In this document: piece by piece, positions 1 to 9,527 of the stretch
Layout: each line of letters starts with the position of its first letter
Numbering within the stretch: position 1 is the first letter of the stretch
From: Paragorgia papillata
Lineage: Eukaryota > Cnidaria > Anthozoa > Scleralcyonacea > Coralliidae
Direction: 5' to 3'
DNA length: 64,000 nt
NCBI GenBank assembly: GCA_035771165.1
Contig: JAWNZC010000314.1
Span: 558,001-622,000, forward strand
Notes under the pieces: model-generated
Database searches by the model: none
What the model was told of the DNA's origin: nothing
What the model saw: only the letters and a program-made list of their open reading frames with translations
Position numbers and translations under genes: made by a program

Positions 1-64
1 ACGTCTGGGTGGACGATCTTTACCGTCGTCTGTCAGCCTAAGTCCCATCTGTTTACAAACCCAT

Positions 65-577
65 TCAGCCCGACCCTGGTAGGTTCTTCATTCCCTTCGG
101 TAAGTTCGCCCAGAAAATGGACATTATACTCATGTGGCCCCCAAAACCAGCTTGGACACCAAATACCCACCAACCAGACCAACAGACCCAATAAACAGGG
201 TTTGGTATATCTTTCGTCTCACCCGACGGCTTGTAGTAGTCAGACAATTCGGGCTCTCTGTTGAAAGATTTCCCTTCATATGTCAGCCGAGAGAGCTCGG
301 CCTGCCTCAGAGTTGACTTCAGCAGATCTAGGGAGCGGTTCGTTGTGTTGACGTCAGCGTTGGCGTCAGACAGCTCTTGTCTCAGCTTCTGCACCCTATC
401 CTTCTTAGCGACCTCATTTTCATACCACCTCTCCTTCGCCTTGGCCAGCTACTCAAGAGCATGGTTATGTCTTTCTATTTCGGCTTCGTAGATGGTATGA
501 TTTAACTTCGAAAACAGAAATCCAGCGCCCGCGAATGCCACGGCATTGAACAGTCCACCAACAACTAGACTAGCCAT
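65..577 (-). pseudogene. Virus-like membrane/coiled-coil protein, one internal stop
   Basis: Reading the minus strand from the ATG at 577-575 gives about 170 codons ending at 65, broken by a single TAG 43 codons in (around 451-449). The first 25 residues are hydrophobic and Gly/Ala-rich, like a membrane anchor. Next comes a charged, heptad-like coiled-coil stretch, and then a Trp/Gly-rich tail. I do not recognise the family. The ATG follows directly on the stop codon of the upstream endonuclease-like ORF (TAG 580-578, ATG 577-575), a packing normal in DNA viruses and Polinton-like elements but not in this intron-rich host. A decayed integrated viral or Polinton-type gene is inferred; a host origin cannot be excluded. 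Confidence 0.45.
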
Positions 578-1211
578 CTATAAACTAACAGATGTTCGAA
601 TCAATCCATTACCCCTCAGGAACCGCTCGACTATTGGACGAATCATATGTCTCTTGTGGAATGGGATCCTGAGTAGGGGATAGCCGTTTGATCTGACGTA
701 GTCGTCTTTTATTTCATTGTGTCGTTGTAGTCTCTAGAGTTGTCTTTTGGCCTCTTTCACGGTCACACCTGCCCATCGGGTGACTCTGAAGTGTTGTTCA
801 CCGTCGTACTCAATCAGCAGGAAACGGCCGTCCGCGGGTACCGCGAAGTCGTACCTCAGGGAACCACCACCCAACCCCACTAACCCATCGAACTTCTTCT
901 CCCTGATGTACCCAACGTCGTTGTCGCGTAGGACATCCTCAACAGCTCTCTCCCCCTTGGACTCACGTTGCTGGTTGGTCATGGACCTCGTCACAGTCCT
1001 CGTCTCAACCCTCCCCTCAGTCTCAACCCTCACCTCGGTTCTCGTGTACTCTCCGATGATATTTCCTCATATCATCCCCCCTCGAGAACGCCCTTCCACA
1101 GTCCTCACACCTGTAGTTTTTCTCCCCATTGTGGACCTGTCTGGTGTGTTGACTGAGATTTCCATGGGAGGTGAGGCTCTTTCCACAAATTTTGCAGTCC
1201 CACATTCCCAT
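578..1211 (-). pseudogene. C2H2 zinc-finger plus PD-(D/E)XK-like endonuclease, disrupted
   Basis: Minus-strand coding remnant. From the ATG at 1211 there are two C2H2 fingers (CKIC...HTRQVH and CEDC...HRRVH). About 1 nt of frameshift near 1035 then moves the reading into a second frame. That frame carries a nuclease-like core: a basic helix, then YDFAVP, then IEYDGEQHF, and further on an N-E-I-K-D-D-Y segment followed by GYPLLRIPF. This order (YDF...EYDG.QHF...K..Y...LLRI) is typical of Vsr-like/DUF559-like PD-(D/E)XK nucleases common in large DNA viruses. An in-frame TAG (736-734) sits between the two halves of the core. Frame and stop lesions make it a pseudogene. The exact family is inferred from motifs only. 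Confidence 0.55.
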
Positions 1212-2151
1212 GTACCATCTGATCGCGGCGTTTCCTTAACCCACTGACCCGGCAGAACAACTACTTGGTTTAGACGGGTCAACCGGGAGATGACATTTCG
1301 TCTGGACCCACTTGATCCCAATCGTGCTAACCCCAACGGTCAGGGCCAGTTTGACAGTACCCCTCACCCACTCAGTGTTCCTTTAGTATCTTCTTCGAAG
1401 GCATGGAGATCCCCACAGCCCCGCCTGTGATCAGGATTTAGATCAAGTCAAAATCTAAGATCAAGACGGTTATTACTCGAGTGTATAAACAAAGCAATAA
1501 AAAGTATTGAAGTGTCAAGTTAGAAACGCATTAATATTACTATGAGACAGCAATGTTGATAATATCTGATCATCGAGCGACGAGCAGTCAGCTTGACCAG
1601 AAAATCTGATGTAAATTCGTGAATAGTGGCAAATCAGGCGAAATAATAAACGTCGAAGCACTGCTAGGTTACAATATAAATATAAATAAATTCATGAGAG
1701 TCCCAAACCAAAGTGTTCTAAACACCACAAACTTCGAAACACTATTTTTCAAATCACGTTCACTCCTCGAAGGTTCATTCATAATGAAGCTTAGTGAAGC
1801 ATTTCCGGTGCGAAAATTGATATGGTTCAAGCGCAATGCATTGTGGGAAGATCTTCGTTGTAGTACCGTGGACGCGCAGTCCTGGGTGCGACGGTTTGCG
1901 GGGGGTTCTGGTTGTGTTTTGGGGCTGAATAAAGTATGACATTATTGTGAGCTCTCCTGAGTTGTATCGTTGCTTCTTCGAGGTTACACTTTTATAGAGA
2001 TCGGTGGTTTGGGTTCTTGGGAACCACTGGATTGATCACTTCCGAAACGCGTTAACGGGGTAGTGCCTAATTTAAATTGCTCGCTAATACGAGAATCACT
2101 CCTTGTCAAGTACATTTGTGTCGGTGTTGGAGATTTTCTTGTGCACTAAAA
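1212..2151. other. Non-coding stretch, possible viral-element edge
   Basis: On the minus strand 1212-1336 stays open for some 40 codons ahead of the zinc-finger start and may be the tail of another viral ORF, but nothing is recognisable. 1340-2151 has no convincing gene. A longer plus-strand ORF at 1619-1939 uses a non-ATG start and shows no domain. The last 150 bases resemble the sequence before the second copy of the small gene and are probably its promoter/5' UTR. Confidence 0.3.
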
Positions 2152-2373
2152 ATGGCTGATAAAGCAAGTTCACTCAGAGAGTGTATTCCGATAGTTGGTG
2201 AGGATGGTAAAAGTCGCGGGGTTTTGAACACAAGAACTGGGAAGATGGAAAACAACTCCAATCAAGAAACTCTTGTATTCGACCCTGCCACTGGCAAGTT
2301 GGGTTTGCCGAAAGGCCTAGGAAACATTGACAATCTACTGTCTATTGGCATGGCCGAAGATGGTTTCTTTTAG
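2152..2373 (+). CDS. Small 73-aa protein of unknown function, copy A
   Basis: ATG at 2152 to TAG at 2371-2373, 73 residues. I do not recognise a family. It has an N-terminal ECIPIVGEDGKSRG segment, two short N/D-x-x-T-G-K turns (NTRTGKME and DPATGKLG), and an acidic-aromatic C-terminus ending MAEDGFF. A related copy lies at 8118-8357. Conservation of the turns and of the C-terminal (S/G)MAE(D/E)GFF motif between copies argues that it is translated. Overlapping AATAAA-type signals occur at about 2550-2568. It sits 1.4 kb upstream of an E2-like gene on the same strand, and the pair is duplicated together. A ubiquitin-like role is only a guess from that pairing: there is no C-terminal Gly-Gly. 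Confidence 0.6.
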   Translation: MADKASSLRECIPIVGEDGKSRGVLNTRTGKMENNSNQETLVFDPATGKLGLPKGLGNIDNLLSIGMAEDGFF

Positions 2374-3784
2374 GTATTTCTCTTTGAAATACAGTATAGC
2401 ATTTGAATAACTATGGTAAATCTATTTTTGATTGTATTGATGTTTAATATCTTGTTCTACAGATGTGGTAATTCCTGGAGGTAAAAACGAAAGTGCGATG
2501 GCTTCTCAGAAATTATTTTCTTGGAAAAATGTATATGACGCAACTATATAAAATAAATAAATAAAGAATGACATTTTTTACTCAGTCTTTATACGTCTAG
2601 TGTTTTCAACTTGAAGTTGTTAAAGTTTTAGTTGTCTTTGCTGTGCAAGCTGTCTACACAATTGTTAAAGTCGGTCGAAAACTCTATTAAGCTCCTACTA
2701 TTTCTACTATAGCCGGTGTGCCTTCGAATCCCGTCTGGAGCTCAGAGTTTTCAGTTTAATTCTGAGTTTAACTATACTTACGACAGCTTGTACAGCAAAA
2801 ACAACTGTTCCTACTATACTGACAGTTTATCACATTTTCATAATATGTAATTTGTTAACGTTAATACTTTAGCTTCCTAAAGAAGTTGTTGAATTCCCTG
2901 ACAAATTTAATAGAGATTGTAACGCTATATAATATGTGCTGTGTGGAGTCTGTGTTTTCACAGCAGTTACACTGATCCGTCATGCAGTGTTTATCTTGTT
3001 TCTTGATATGTTGTTCATGACATATATCATCTACTATATACATGCAGTCTATACATATTCTCACTATCATAATCATTTGGGTCAGTATATACTTGCATAG
3101 TTTTAGTTGGAACACAATTTTGATAAGTTTAACAATGTTGCAACTATTATCGTTGCAGAATAAAGTTGTTGGTAACATTGTTTATAAGGTGCAAAACAAC
3201 TTTATTCCTATCAATAATTCTTCATTATATAATGTACAGCATAACATTGCTTATGTTTATTATTAACAACACAACATTGATAACAAGCTAACTCAGCTAC
3301 CCGAGACAGCTCCAAAGGAACGCTTCAACGTGATAGGTTAAAAGTTGGCTTGCCCTTCGGGACAATCGAAGGTCACCCTGCTAGCAGAGACAACTTTTCC
3401 TCATAATAAACACTGTGTAAACTGTAGCTCTGGGGCCAGGGTGACCCCCTTGACAGGGACAACATTCATCCATGTAAATACCCCCTATAAGACGCCTGCT
3501 TATATAGGCGTTGACTCGGGTTACTCATAGCTATGCAGCTATCCGCAATCAACTAAAACTCAATCCGGATTCATGTAAACAGTAGTCCCTAAAGTACAAA
3601 ACCGAACATTCAGTTTCGTAATAAATAAAACGACACGAAACAAATCTTGAAAGCCCCATCAGTCAGTTCGGTTGTATTTTTCCGGTTTGTTTCCGCCCTC
3701 ACTTTCACTTTTGTTCCCAGTTTGTACGCAAAGTGTAAACACGACTCAGAGTAAGAAGAAATTAAACAGTCCCGCAGCATTAGA
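2374..3784. other. Spacer of cassette A with SINE-like foldback and insertion
   Basis: Holds the 3' UTR of the small gene, a foldback element at 2628-2806, and, relative to cassette B, an extra ~320 bp at about 3283-3600 whose origin I cannot name. The final 180 bases (3600-3784) closely match those upstream of the second E2-like gene and likely contain its promoter and 5' UTR. Confidence 0.5.
2628..2806. repeat. Foldback element with tRNA-like B-box
   Basis: The ends are inverted copies (GCTGTGCAAGCTGTC at the left, GACAGCTTGTACAGCA at the right). The middle holds a CTTCGAATCCCG stretch resembling a Pol III B box in reverse, next to GAGCTCAGAG. The same ends and core recur at 29727-29880, so this is a dispersed family. 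Confidence 0.55.
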
Positions 3785-4237
3785 ATGGGATGGACTCCAG
3801 CGCAAAGACAAAGGCTTGGCACCGAGAAAGTCTTGCTAGAAAATTTTTTTGCTGGACGAGTGACATGGATTGATCCCACAGGAGATACTAAAGTTGAAGT
3901 GGAGTTGAACACCAACAACGGCAAGAAGTACCGCCTTAGAATATATCTCAGAAAAGAAGGCAGCGACAATTCAGATTTTCCCAACTCAGTTCCCGATATG
4001 GTTGTATCATCTTCGCCAAAACCAATGCCATCGTGGGATGTTGACCCAGCCAATCATACTATTGGATATCGAGATGGTTTTTTGAAAATTTGCCATTATC
4101 ACCCAAGCAAATGGACTGATCGATCTACTCTTTACGAAGTAGTAATGAAAGGCAGAGTATGGCTTGAAGCGTATGAAGGACATTTGACAACGGGTGAGAA
4201 GCTAAGTTTATTCTTAGGAGAAATGAAAGAGGCCTAA
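3785..4237 (+). CDS. E2-like (UBC-fold) protein, copy A
   Basis: ATG at 3785 to stop at 4237, 150 residues, single exon. The C-terminal half has the layout of a ubiquitin-conjugating (E2/UBC) fold. A strand-rich region (residues ~24-56) is followed by a Pro-rich FPNSVPDM segment (65-72), then HTIGYRDGFLKICHYHPSKW (91-110) and a helix LYEVVMKGRVWLEAYEGHL. Cys103 with Trp110 matches the spacing of the catalytic Cys and following Trp in E2 enzymes (G-x-ICL...W). It lacks a standard HPN motif, so activity is uncertain. It resembles divergent or prokaryote-style E2 proteins more than canonical eukaryotic E2s. A near-identical copy lies at 9081-9527, and both copies stay open, which supports coding function. 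Confidence 0.65.
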   Translation: MGWTPAQRQRLGTEKVLLENFFAGRVTWIDPTGDTKVEVELNTNNGKKYRLRIYLRKEGSDNSDFPNSVPDMVVSSSPKPMPSWDVDPANHTIGYRDGFLKICHYHPSKWTDRSTLYEVVMKGRVWLEAYEGHLTTGEKLSLFLGEMKEA

Positions 4238-4779
4238 ATTGATTTTGAGTGTTGCGCATCTATTGAGTATTCTAAACATTGAATAACTAACCGTGAATAT
4301 ATTAACTATACAAGTCATGAAGTTTACATATATATGCTGATCTGCATACAATTATCGTACTCCGTGCCACTAGTTGGAAATTAAAAATAAAAGTTAGTTC
4401 TTGACACAAAATGTAATAAATCTGATAACTTGTTCTCTGTAAGAAAGTAATTAGCGGGTTATACTTTCGCTTTACGTAAACGAGAATGTTAACTGTACTA
4501 GTGTACTATATATTCTGCACGAAAAATGTAAGCCAAAGAGCACATTTTAATACATATATTATATATTTGCAATAGTTGGACACTACAATTCTTTTAAATG
4601 CACATTTTAATCAATTTATCGTTGTTCTGTGAGAAAGATTGCAGCAGGGGGTAGTTAGCGAGTTTGATTTTTGAAGAAAAGCTCTTCAAGGAAATCCGCA
4701 CCGGATATACGCAGGTGTACCACTGACCTAGTTCTAGGCCTTTCGTTTCCGCCATGAACTTGGCCGCGTAGTCGGTTTG
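4238..4779. other. 3' flank of cassette A
   Basis: AT-rich sequence that matches the 3' flank of cassette B (about 9528-10030) almost to the end, including a run of GAAATCCGCACCGGATAT. It therefore marks the downstream limit of the duplicated unit. There are possible polyadenylation signals near 4383. No gene is seen. Confidence 0.55.
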
Positions 4780-7460
4780 GGTTCTTGGGAAGACTGGGGA
4801 GAGGCTGGAAACTAACATTGAGTTCACAGATAGTGAAGTTGAGGAATGTCTAAATAACTTGGACACATCAAAGGCTTATGCAGGGGTGGATCTAGACCAA
4901 AATCTGACTGTTGCAAATTAGTGACGACAGCATTCTAGGGGGGTCCGGGGGCATGCTCCCTGGAAATTTTTGAAATTTCAAACGCCGGAAACGACATTTC
5001 CCACATTTTGAGTGAAGATTCCAGCTAATTCTGCAGCAGGCGCAATTCAAATTTCATACAAGAATAAAGGGCCAAATACGACAATATTTGTTAATATTGG
5101 ATTTATATTAAAAATCTACCAATAAAAACTGTTGACAACAATATCTGTTTGTGTAAAATATGATTGTTTGATAATATATTTATTGATCAACATTCCTAGT
5201 ACTCGTCTATTAGTTCTACGCAAGCAGCACGTTGACTGCAACGTTAAAGATTAACGTTTATTAAATAAATATAATACTGTGTCTTACTCACTACATATGT
5301 GACTGAGAATGAATTCGCGTTCAATCATATAAATACACACAAAGGCTGATCTAAGTCATAATTTGCATATTTTATTATTCAAATAATAACCCAGGCAATT
5401 TATTATTCATGAGCTTCACATACCTCACTGCGTTGTGCTTTGAAGAGCGCAATTCTTAGCTGCGCAGGAACTGCAACTTCGAATAGTTAATACACAAACA
5501 TACACGGGGAAGATCATCCTTCTTTCTTTCAAATTCGCTCTTAAGACATTTCTCACAGTAATTACGCTTAAGAGCAATCAACTCATCCTCCTTTTCCTTC
5601 GAAGAATAACTCGTATCATCCAAGACACGCAACAGCTGCTGTAAAACGTTGTTGGACGCAATGGTGAACAGAAGCCAAGGGAACGAACGAGTAATTTACA
5701 TCACATCATAGTCTAATCATCGGAGGTTTCTTCGCTCTAGTGAACTGTAGCGGAAGTTCATGAAATGCAGCAAAACGTGACCTAAATCTGGCGTGTTGAT
5801 TGGTTTGCTACAGTCAACTGTAGCGGCTACAGTCCGAATTTAGCACAACTGTAGCCGTCGTAACACATCGCCACCACCTCGGAATGCGCCTTTGCGCGAT
5901 GCATTCTAGTGAGAGAAACATGAGCTGACAATGCAGTTCAGATCAATTACGGGCAGGCTCAATGGGCACAGCAGGTTCGTAGGTTGTGCGCCCGGCAATA
6001 ATTTATATAACGCGCGCATGAATGCCTGAAATGGTGGTTTTGAACTTTGGAAAAGCTGAATATTAGTGACATATTATGCAGATGGTGTTAAGTTCATTTA
6101 ATGTTAATTTAATTTAATCGTATTTTTTTCGGGAAAATCTGACTGTAGCATTCGCTACACTTGCTACAGTCTAGATCCGCCCCTGTTATGGTCCTGATGG
6201 GATTCCAGCAGACCACCACGTTTGTTTAAAGAATGTTCGAAGGAGTTATTGAGTAGCCTTTGCAGTTTATTTAACAAGTCCCTAACAACAGGTAGTGTAC
6301 CCAGTGAATGGAAGCAAGCAAAGGTGATACCAATCCACAAAAAAGATTCTGTCGAACTAGTGACCAACTACAGTCTACAGACCAATTTCTTTGTTGCCAA
6401 TAGTCTCCAAAATCCTAGAGAGATGCGTTTTTAATAACATTTATCCATTCGTGGCGTTCACCAATTAATTAACCATGTACAGCATGGATTCCTCGTGAAT
6501 CGCTCATGTGTGGCGCAGCTGTTAGGCGTACTACACGACATACAATCCTGGCCAAAATTAACTCGGACAGTCGCGTAAAAATAACTTGTCTTAAGGGCAT
6601 CAATTCCTAAGATTATGTTAAAAAAAACATCGCCTCCCACTCCCTCCGTTCAATGTTGGTTAGAAAATGAAATGAAAAGTATGTTCAGCGCAATGTTTTA
6701 TCAACATTGAATGGGGGGAGCGGGTGGAATGATTTTTAGAAGGAAATTCGATATCAGATATGATTTAAGGCAAGGTGTCCGAGTGATTTTGACCAGGATT
6801 GTAGGTAAAAATCTAGACCAGAATAAGCAAGTTGATATGTTATAACTCGACTTTTCAAAAGCATTTGATTCCGTAGACCATAATATTCTCCTCCACAAAC
6901 TAAAACTGCATGCATGGTATAAATGGATCGCTTTTACACTGGTTTGAAGGTTATTTGAACGACAGGAAACAGCGCGAGTGATTGTTGAAGGCACGGCGTC
7001 TCAAGGTAATATTCTGGGACCGTTGCTTCTTGTAATATTAATAAACGATCTTCCTGACAATATTTCATCTGGAACAAATTCAGCACTGTAATGACTGTAT
7101 GCAGACGACTCAAAGATGTATAGAGTTATACGATCAATTGATGACTGCCTGTCTTTGCAAAAGGACCTGGACAATCTTGAAAACTGGCCGTGGAGTACTG
7201 AATCCAAAATAAAATGTAATACTTCAAAATGCAAGGTGCTGCTAATAACAAGAAAACAGAATCCAGTCGAATATTCATACCACATCTATGGCAACGAACT
7301 TTCTACCTGTCAAGTCGAAAAAGATCTTGGAATTCACGTGTCCAGTGATTTGAAATGGGGATCCCCATATTGTAAAGTTAGTAGCAAAGGCAAACAAAAT
7401 GCTCGGTCTTCTTAAAAAAACTTGTTTTGAAATCACAAATATACTCAAGTCAGGAGGACC
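4780..7460 (+). mobile_element. Broken non-LTR retrotransposon (CR1/L2-like reverse transcriptase)
   Basis: Plus-strand RT fragments can be followed in order, with frame changes. First, NIEFTDSEVEECLNNLDTSKAY (about 4815-4878) is cut by a DNA element. Next, the YGPDGIP block continues at 6186. SEWKQAKVIPIHKKDS lies near 6305-6355, an ILGPLL...INDLP block near 7010-7060, and a degraded YADDSK catalytic block near 7097-7115. The thumb region follows (LDNLENW and CQVEKDLGIHVSSDLKW). Stops and frameshifts throughout make it dead. The fragment separates the two cassette copies. Confidence 0.8.
4881..6185. mobile_element. Non-autonomous DNA transposon, 5-bp target duplication TTATG
   Basis: The ends are CAGGGGTGGATCTAGAC at 4881 and its inverted match GTCTAGATCCGCCCCTG ending at 6185. 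TTATG flanks both sides (4876-4880 and 6186-6190). Removing it restores the LINE reading K-A-Y-G-P-D-G exactly. No transposase ORF is present. The termini look hAT-like, but a 5-bp duplication is short for that superfamily. Confidence 0.8.
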
Positions 7461-7739
7461 CAGGGGTGGATCCAGGATTTTTTTAAAGAGGGGGTTGACA
7501 CCTCTAGGGGGGTCAGGGGGTATGCTCCCCGGAAAATTTTTGATTTCTGATACCCTGAAATGCTATTTCCTGCATTTTGGGGACAATATTAGGATCAGAA
7601 ATAGTGATTTTTATACGCTATATTATACACTAAACACAATTTATATATTATATATAATATAATATACCGTTCAAAGAATACATATATAATAGGCCAGGGG
7701 GGGTTGCAACCCCACAACCCCCCCTTGGATCCGCCACTG
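7461..7739. mobile_element. MITE, 5-bp target duplication GGACC
   Basis: The ends CAGGGGTGGATCCAGGA and TTGGATCCGCCACTG are flanked by GGACC (7456-7460 and 7740-7744). They match the termini of the 4881-6185 element, so this is a shorter member of the same family in the same LINE. Confidence 0.8.
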
Positions 7740-8117
7740 GGACCTTATACTTGACACTGATAAAATCACAGCTTTCTTATGCAACTGAGTTTATTGCAAT
7801 AGTCTAACTCGAAGTTAGCGCTGGTCGTTTTAAGAGTTTCCACCCTTGTCTTCTCTTACGTATAAACACAGTAAACCGGGACAGCACGATCGTCGTAACA
7901 GCAAAAATGGATATTTTAAAGTCACAGAAACGACAAAATATTATATATGTTAAACCAATGTAAGTCTATTTTATATTCACTAACATAATTATTTCCATTA
8001 TTTTACCCTAAATATATGTATTTGCATGTCGTACATAAAGTTATATATATATTAATATACAGGCAAACTGTTTGTGCGGGCCTCTGTGCGTAGTGTTGAA
8101 GATCTTGTGTTACTGAA
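7740..8117. other. LINE tail and upstream region of small gene copy B
   Basis: The first ~100 bases may be residual LINE 3' sequence. Around 7907 there is a short ATG ORF ending at a GTAAGT donor-like site, and an acceptor-like ATACAG lies at 8056-8061. This could be a 5' untranslated exon and intron of the small gene, but the reading frames do not connect usefully. Confidence 0.3.
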
Positions 8118-8357
8118 ATGGCCAAGTGGCTGATAAAAAAGCAGATTCATTTGAAGAGTGTGTCCCGATATATGATGCGGATGGTTATATGTCGCATTTA
8201 TTTGAACAAAAGAACTGGGAAGCTAGAAAATCGCTCCAGTAACCAAGGTCTTATATTCGATATGAGCACTGGCAAGTTGGGTTTTAAGCAGAAAGGAACC
8301 ATTAACCCTGCCAATCGTGTTGTATCCATTAGCATGGCCGAAGAAGGTTTCTTTTAG
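8118..8357 (+). CDS. Small protein copy B, N-terminal half frame-shifted
   Basis: An ORF of 79 residues homologous to 2152-2373. The C-terminal part (KRTGKLEN, STGKLGF, ending SMAEEGFF) is in the ancestral frame. Relative to copy A there is an 8-nt insertion right after the ATG and a 1-nt insertion before LNKRTGK. The ancestral N-terminal peptide (FEECVPIYDADG) is therefore readable only in another frame, which has no start codon. The two shifts sum to nine, so the ORF stays open with a scrambled N-terminus. It is either a degenerating copy or a protein where only the C-terminus matters. Confidence 0.5.
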   Translation: MAKWLIKKQIHLKSVSRYMMRMVICRIYLNKRTGKLENRSSNQGLIFDMSTGKLGFKQKGTINPANRVVSISMAEEGFF

Positions 8358-9080
8358 GTAATTAGTGGACGTTATTCTCTTGAAATACAGTATAACATTT
8401 GAATCGTTATATGGTAAATGTATTTTTAATTGGCCCTGCTGTTTAATATCTTGTTTCTATATAGAAGTGTTAAAGTGCATATGGCTTCTCGGAAGTCCTT
8501 TTCTTGGAAAAACGGATATGATGCAACTATATAAAATAAATTAACAATAATATTTTCAAGTCAATTTGTCTTTACTATGTCAGTATAGTGTTTTCAACTT
8601 GAAGTTGTTAAAGTTTTAGTTGTTCTTGCTTTAAAAGCTGTCCCCAGTGTAATCAAAATTTTGATATATGTATATATATATATATATATAGGTTTAACAT
8701 TGCTGCAACAAATAATGTTATCATTACGTAAGGGAATACTGATCTTGTTGGCAACATTGTTCAGTTATAAGGTGCCGAAAATAGCTATGCTCCGTGCAAT
8801 TTCAATTCTTCATTAAATAAAATACAGCATAACATTGCTTATATGTTTATTGATAACAGCACAACATTAATTGCATGTACGGTATACAGAACATACAATT
8901 TTTCGTAATCATTGAATCGACACAAAACAAATTCAAGAATGTCCCATTAATCAGTTCGGTTGTATTTTTCCGGTTTGTTTTCGCCCTCACTTTCACTTTT
9001 GTTCCCAATTTGTACGCAAAGTGTAAAGTGTAAATACGACTCAAAGAAGAGTAAGAAGAAAACAGTCCTGCAGCATTAGA
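8358..9080. other. Spacer of cassette B
   Basis: Matches the spacer of cassette A in patches, but lacks A's ~320-bp insertion. It contains an (AT)n run at 8668-8690 and the same 5' region (8930-9080) that precedes the E2-like gene of copy A. Confidence 0.5.
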
Positions 9081-9527
9081 ATGGGATGGACTCCAGCGCA
9101 AAGACAAAGGCTTGGCACCGAGAAAGTCTTGCTAGAAAAATATTTTTCTGGACGAGTCATGACATGGATTGATCCCACTGGAGATACTAAAGTGGAAGTA
9201 GAATTGAACACCAACAATGGCAAGAAATACCGCCTCAGAATATATCTCAAAAATGAAGACAGCGACAGTTCAGATTTTCCCAACTCAGTTCCCGATATGG
9301 TTGTGTTATCTTCGCCAAAACGAATGCCACGGTGGGGTCTTGACGCAGAAAATCATACTATTGGATATCGAGATGGTTTTTTGAAAATTTGCCATTATCA
9401 CCCAAGCAAATGGACAGATCGTTCTACTCTTTATGAAGTAGTAATGAAAGGCAGAATATGGCTTGAAGCGTATGAAGGACACTTGACAACAAAAAAGAAC
9501 CTAAGTTTCTTCTTAGGAGAAATGTAA
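9081..9527 (+). CDS. E2-like (UBC-fold) protein, copy B
   Basis: ATG at 9081 to TAA at 9525-9527, 148 residues. It is collinear with the copy at 3785-4237, with one extra Met (RVMTW) and a slightly shorter C-terminus (ends LGEM). The E2-like block is kept (GFLKICHYHPSKW, Cys104 and Trp111), as is the final helix with KGRIWLEAYEGHL. Differences from copy A are scattered substitutions without stops or frameshifts, so this looks like a recent duplicate still under coding constraint. Whether it conjugates ubiquitin or a ubiquitin-like partner is unknown. Confidence 0.65.
   Translation: MGWTPAQRQRLGTEKVLLEKYFSGRVMTWIDPTGDTKVEVELNTNNGKKYRLRIYLKNEDSDSSDFPNSVPDMVVLSSPKRMPRWGLDAENHTIGYRDGFLKICHYHPSKWTDRSTLYEVVMKGRIWLEAYEGHLTTKKNLSFFLGEM

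Noticed and set aside
1619..1939. 106-codon plus-strand ORF
   Set aside because: Non-ATG start, no domain and no homologous copy near the second cassette.
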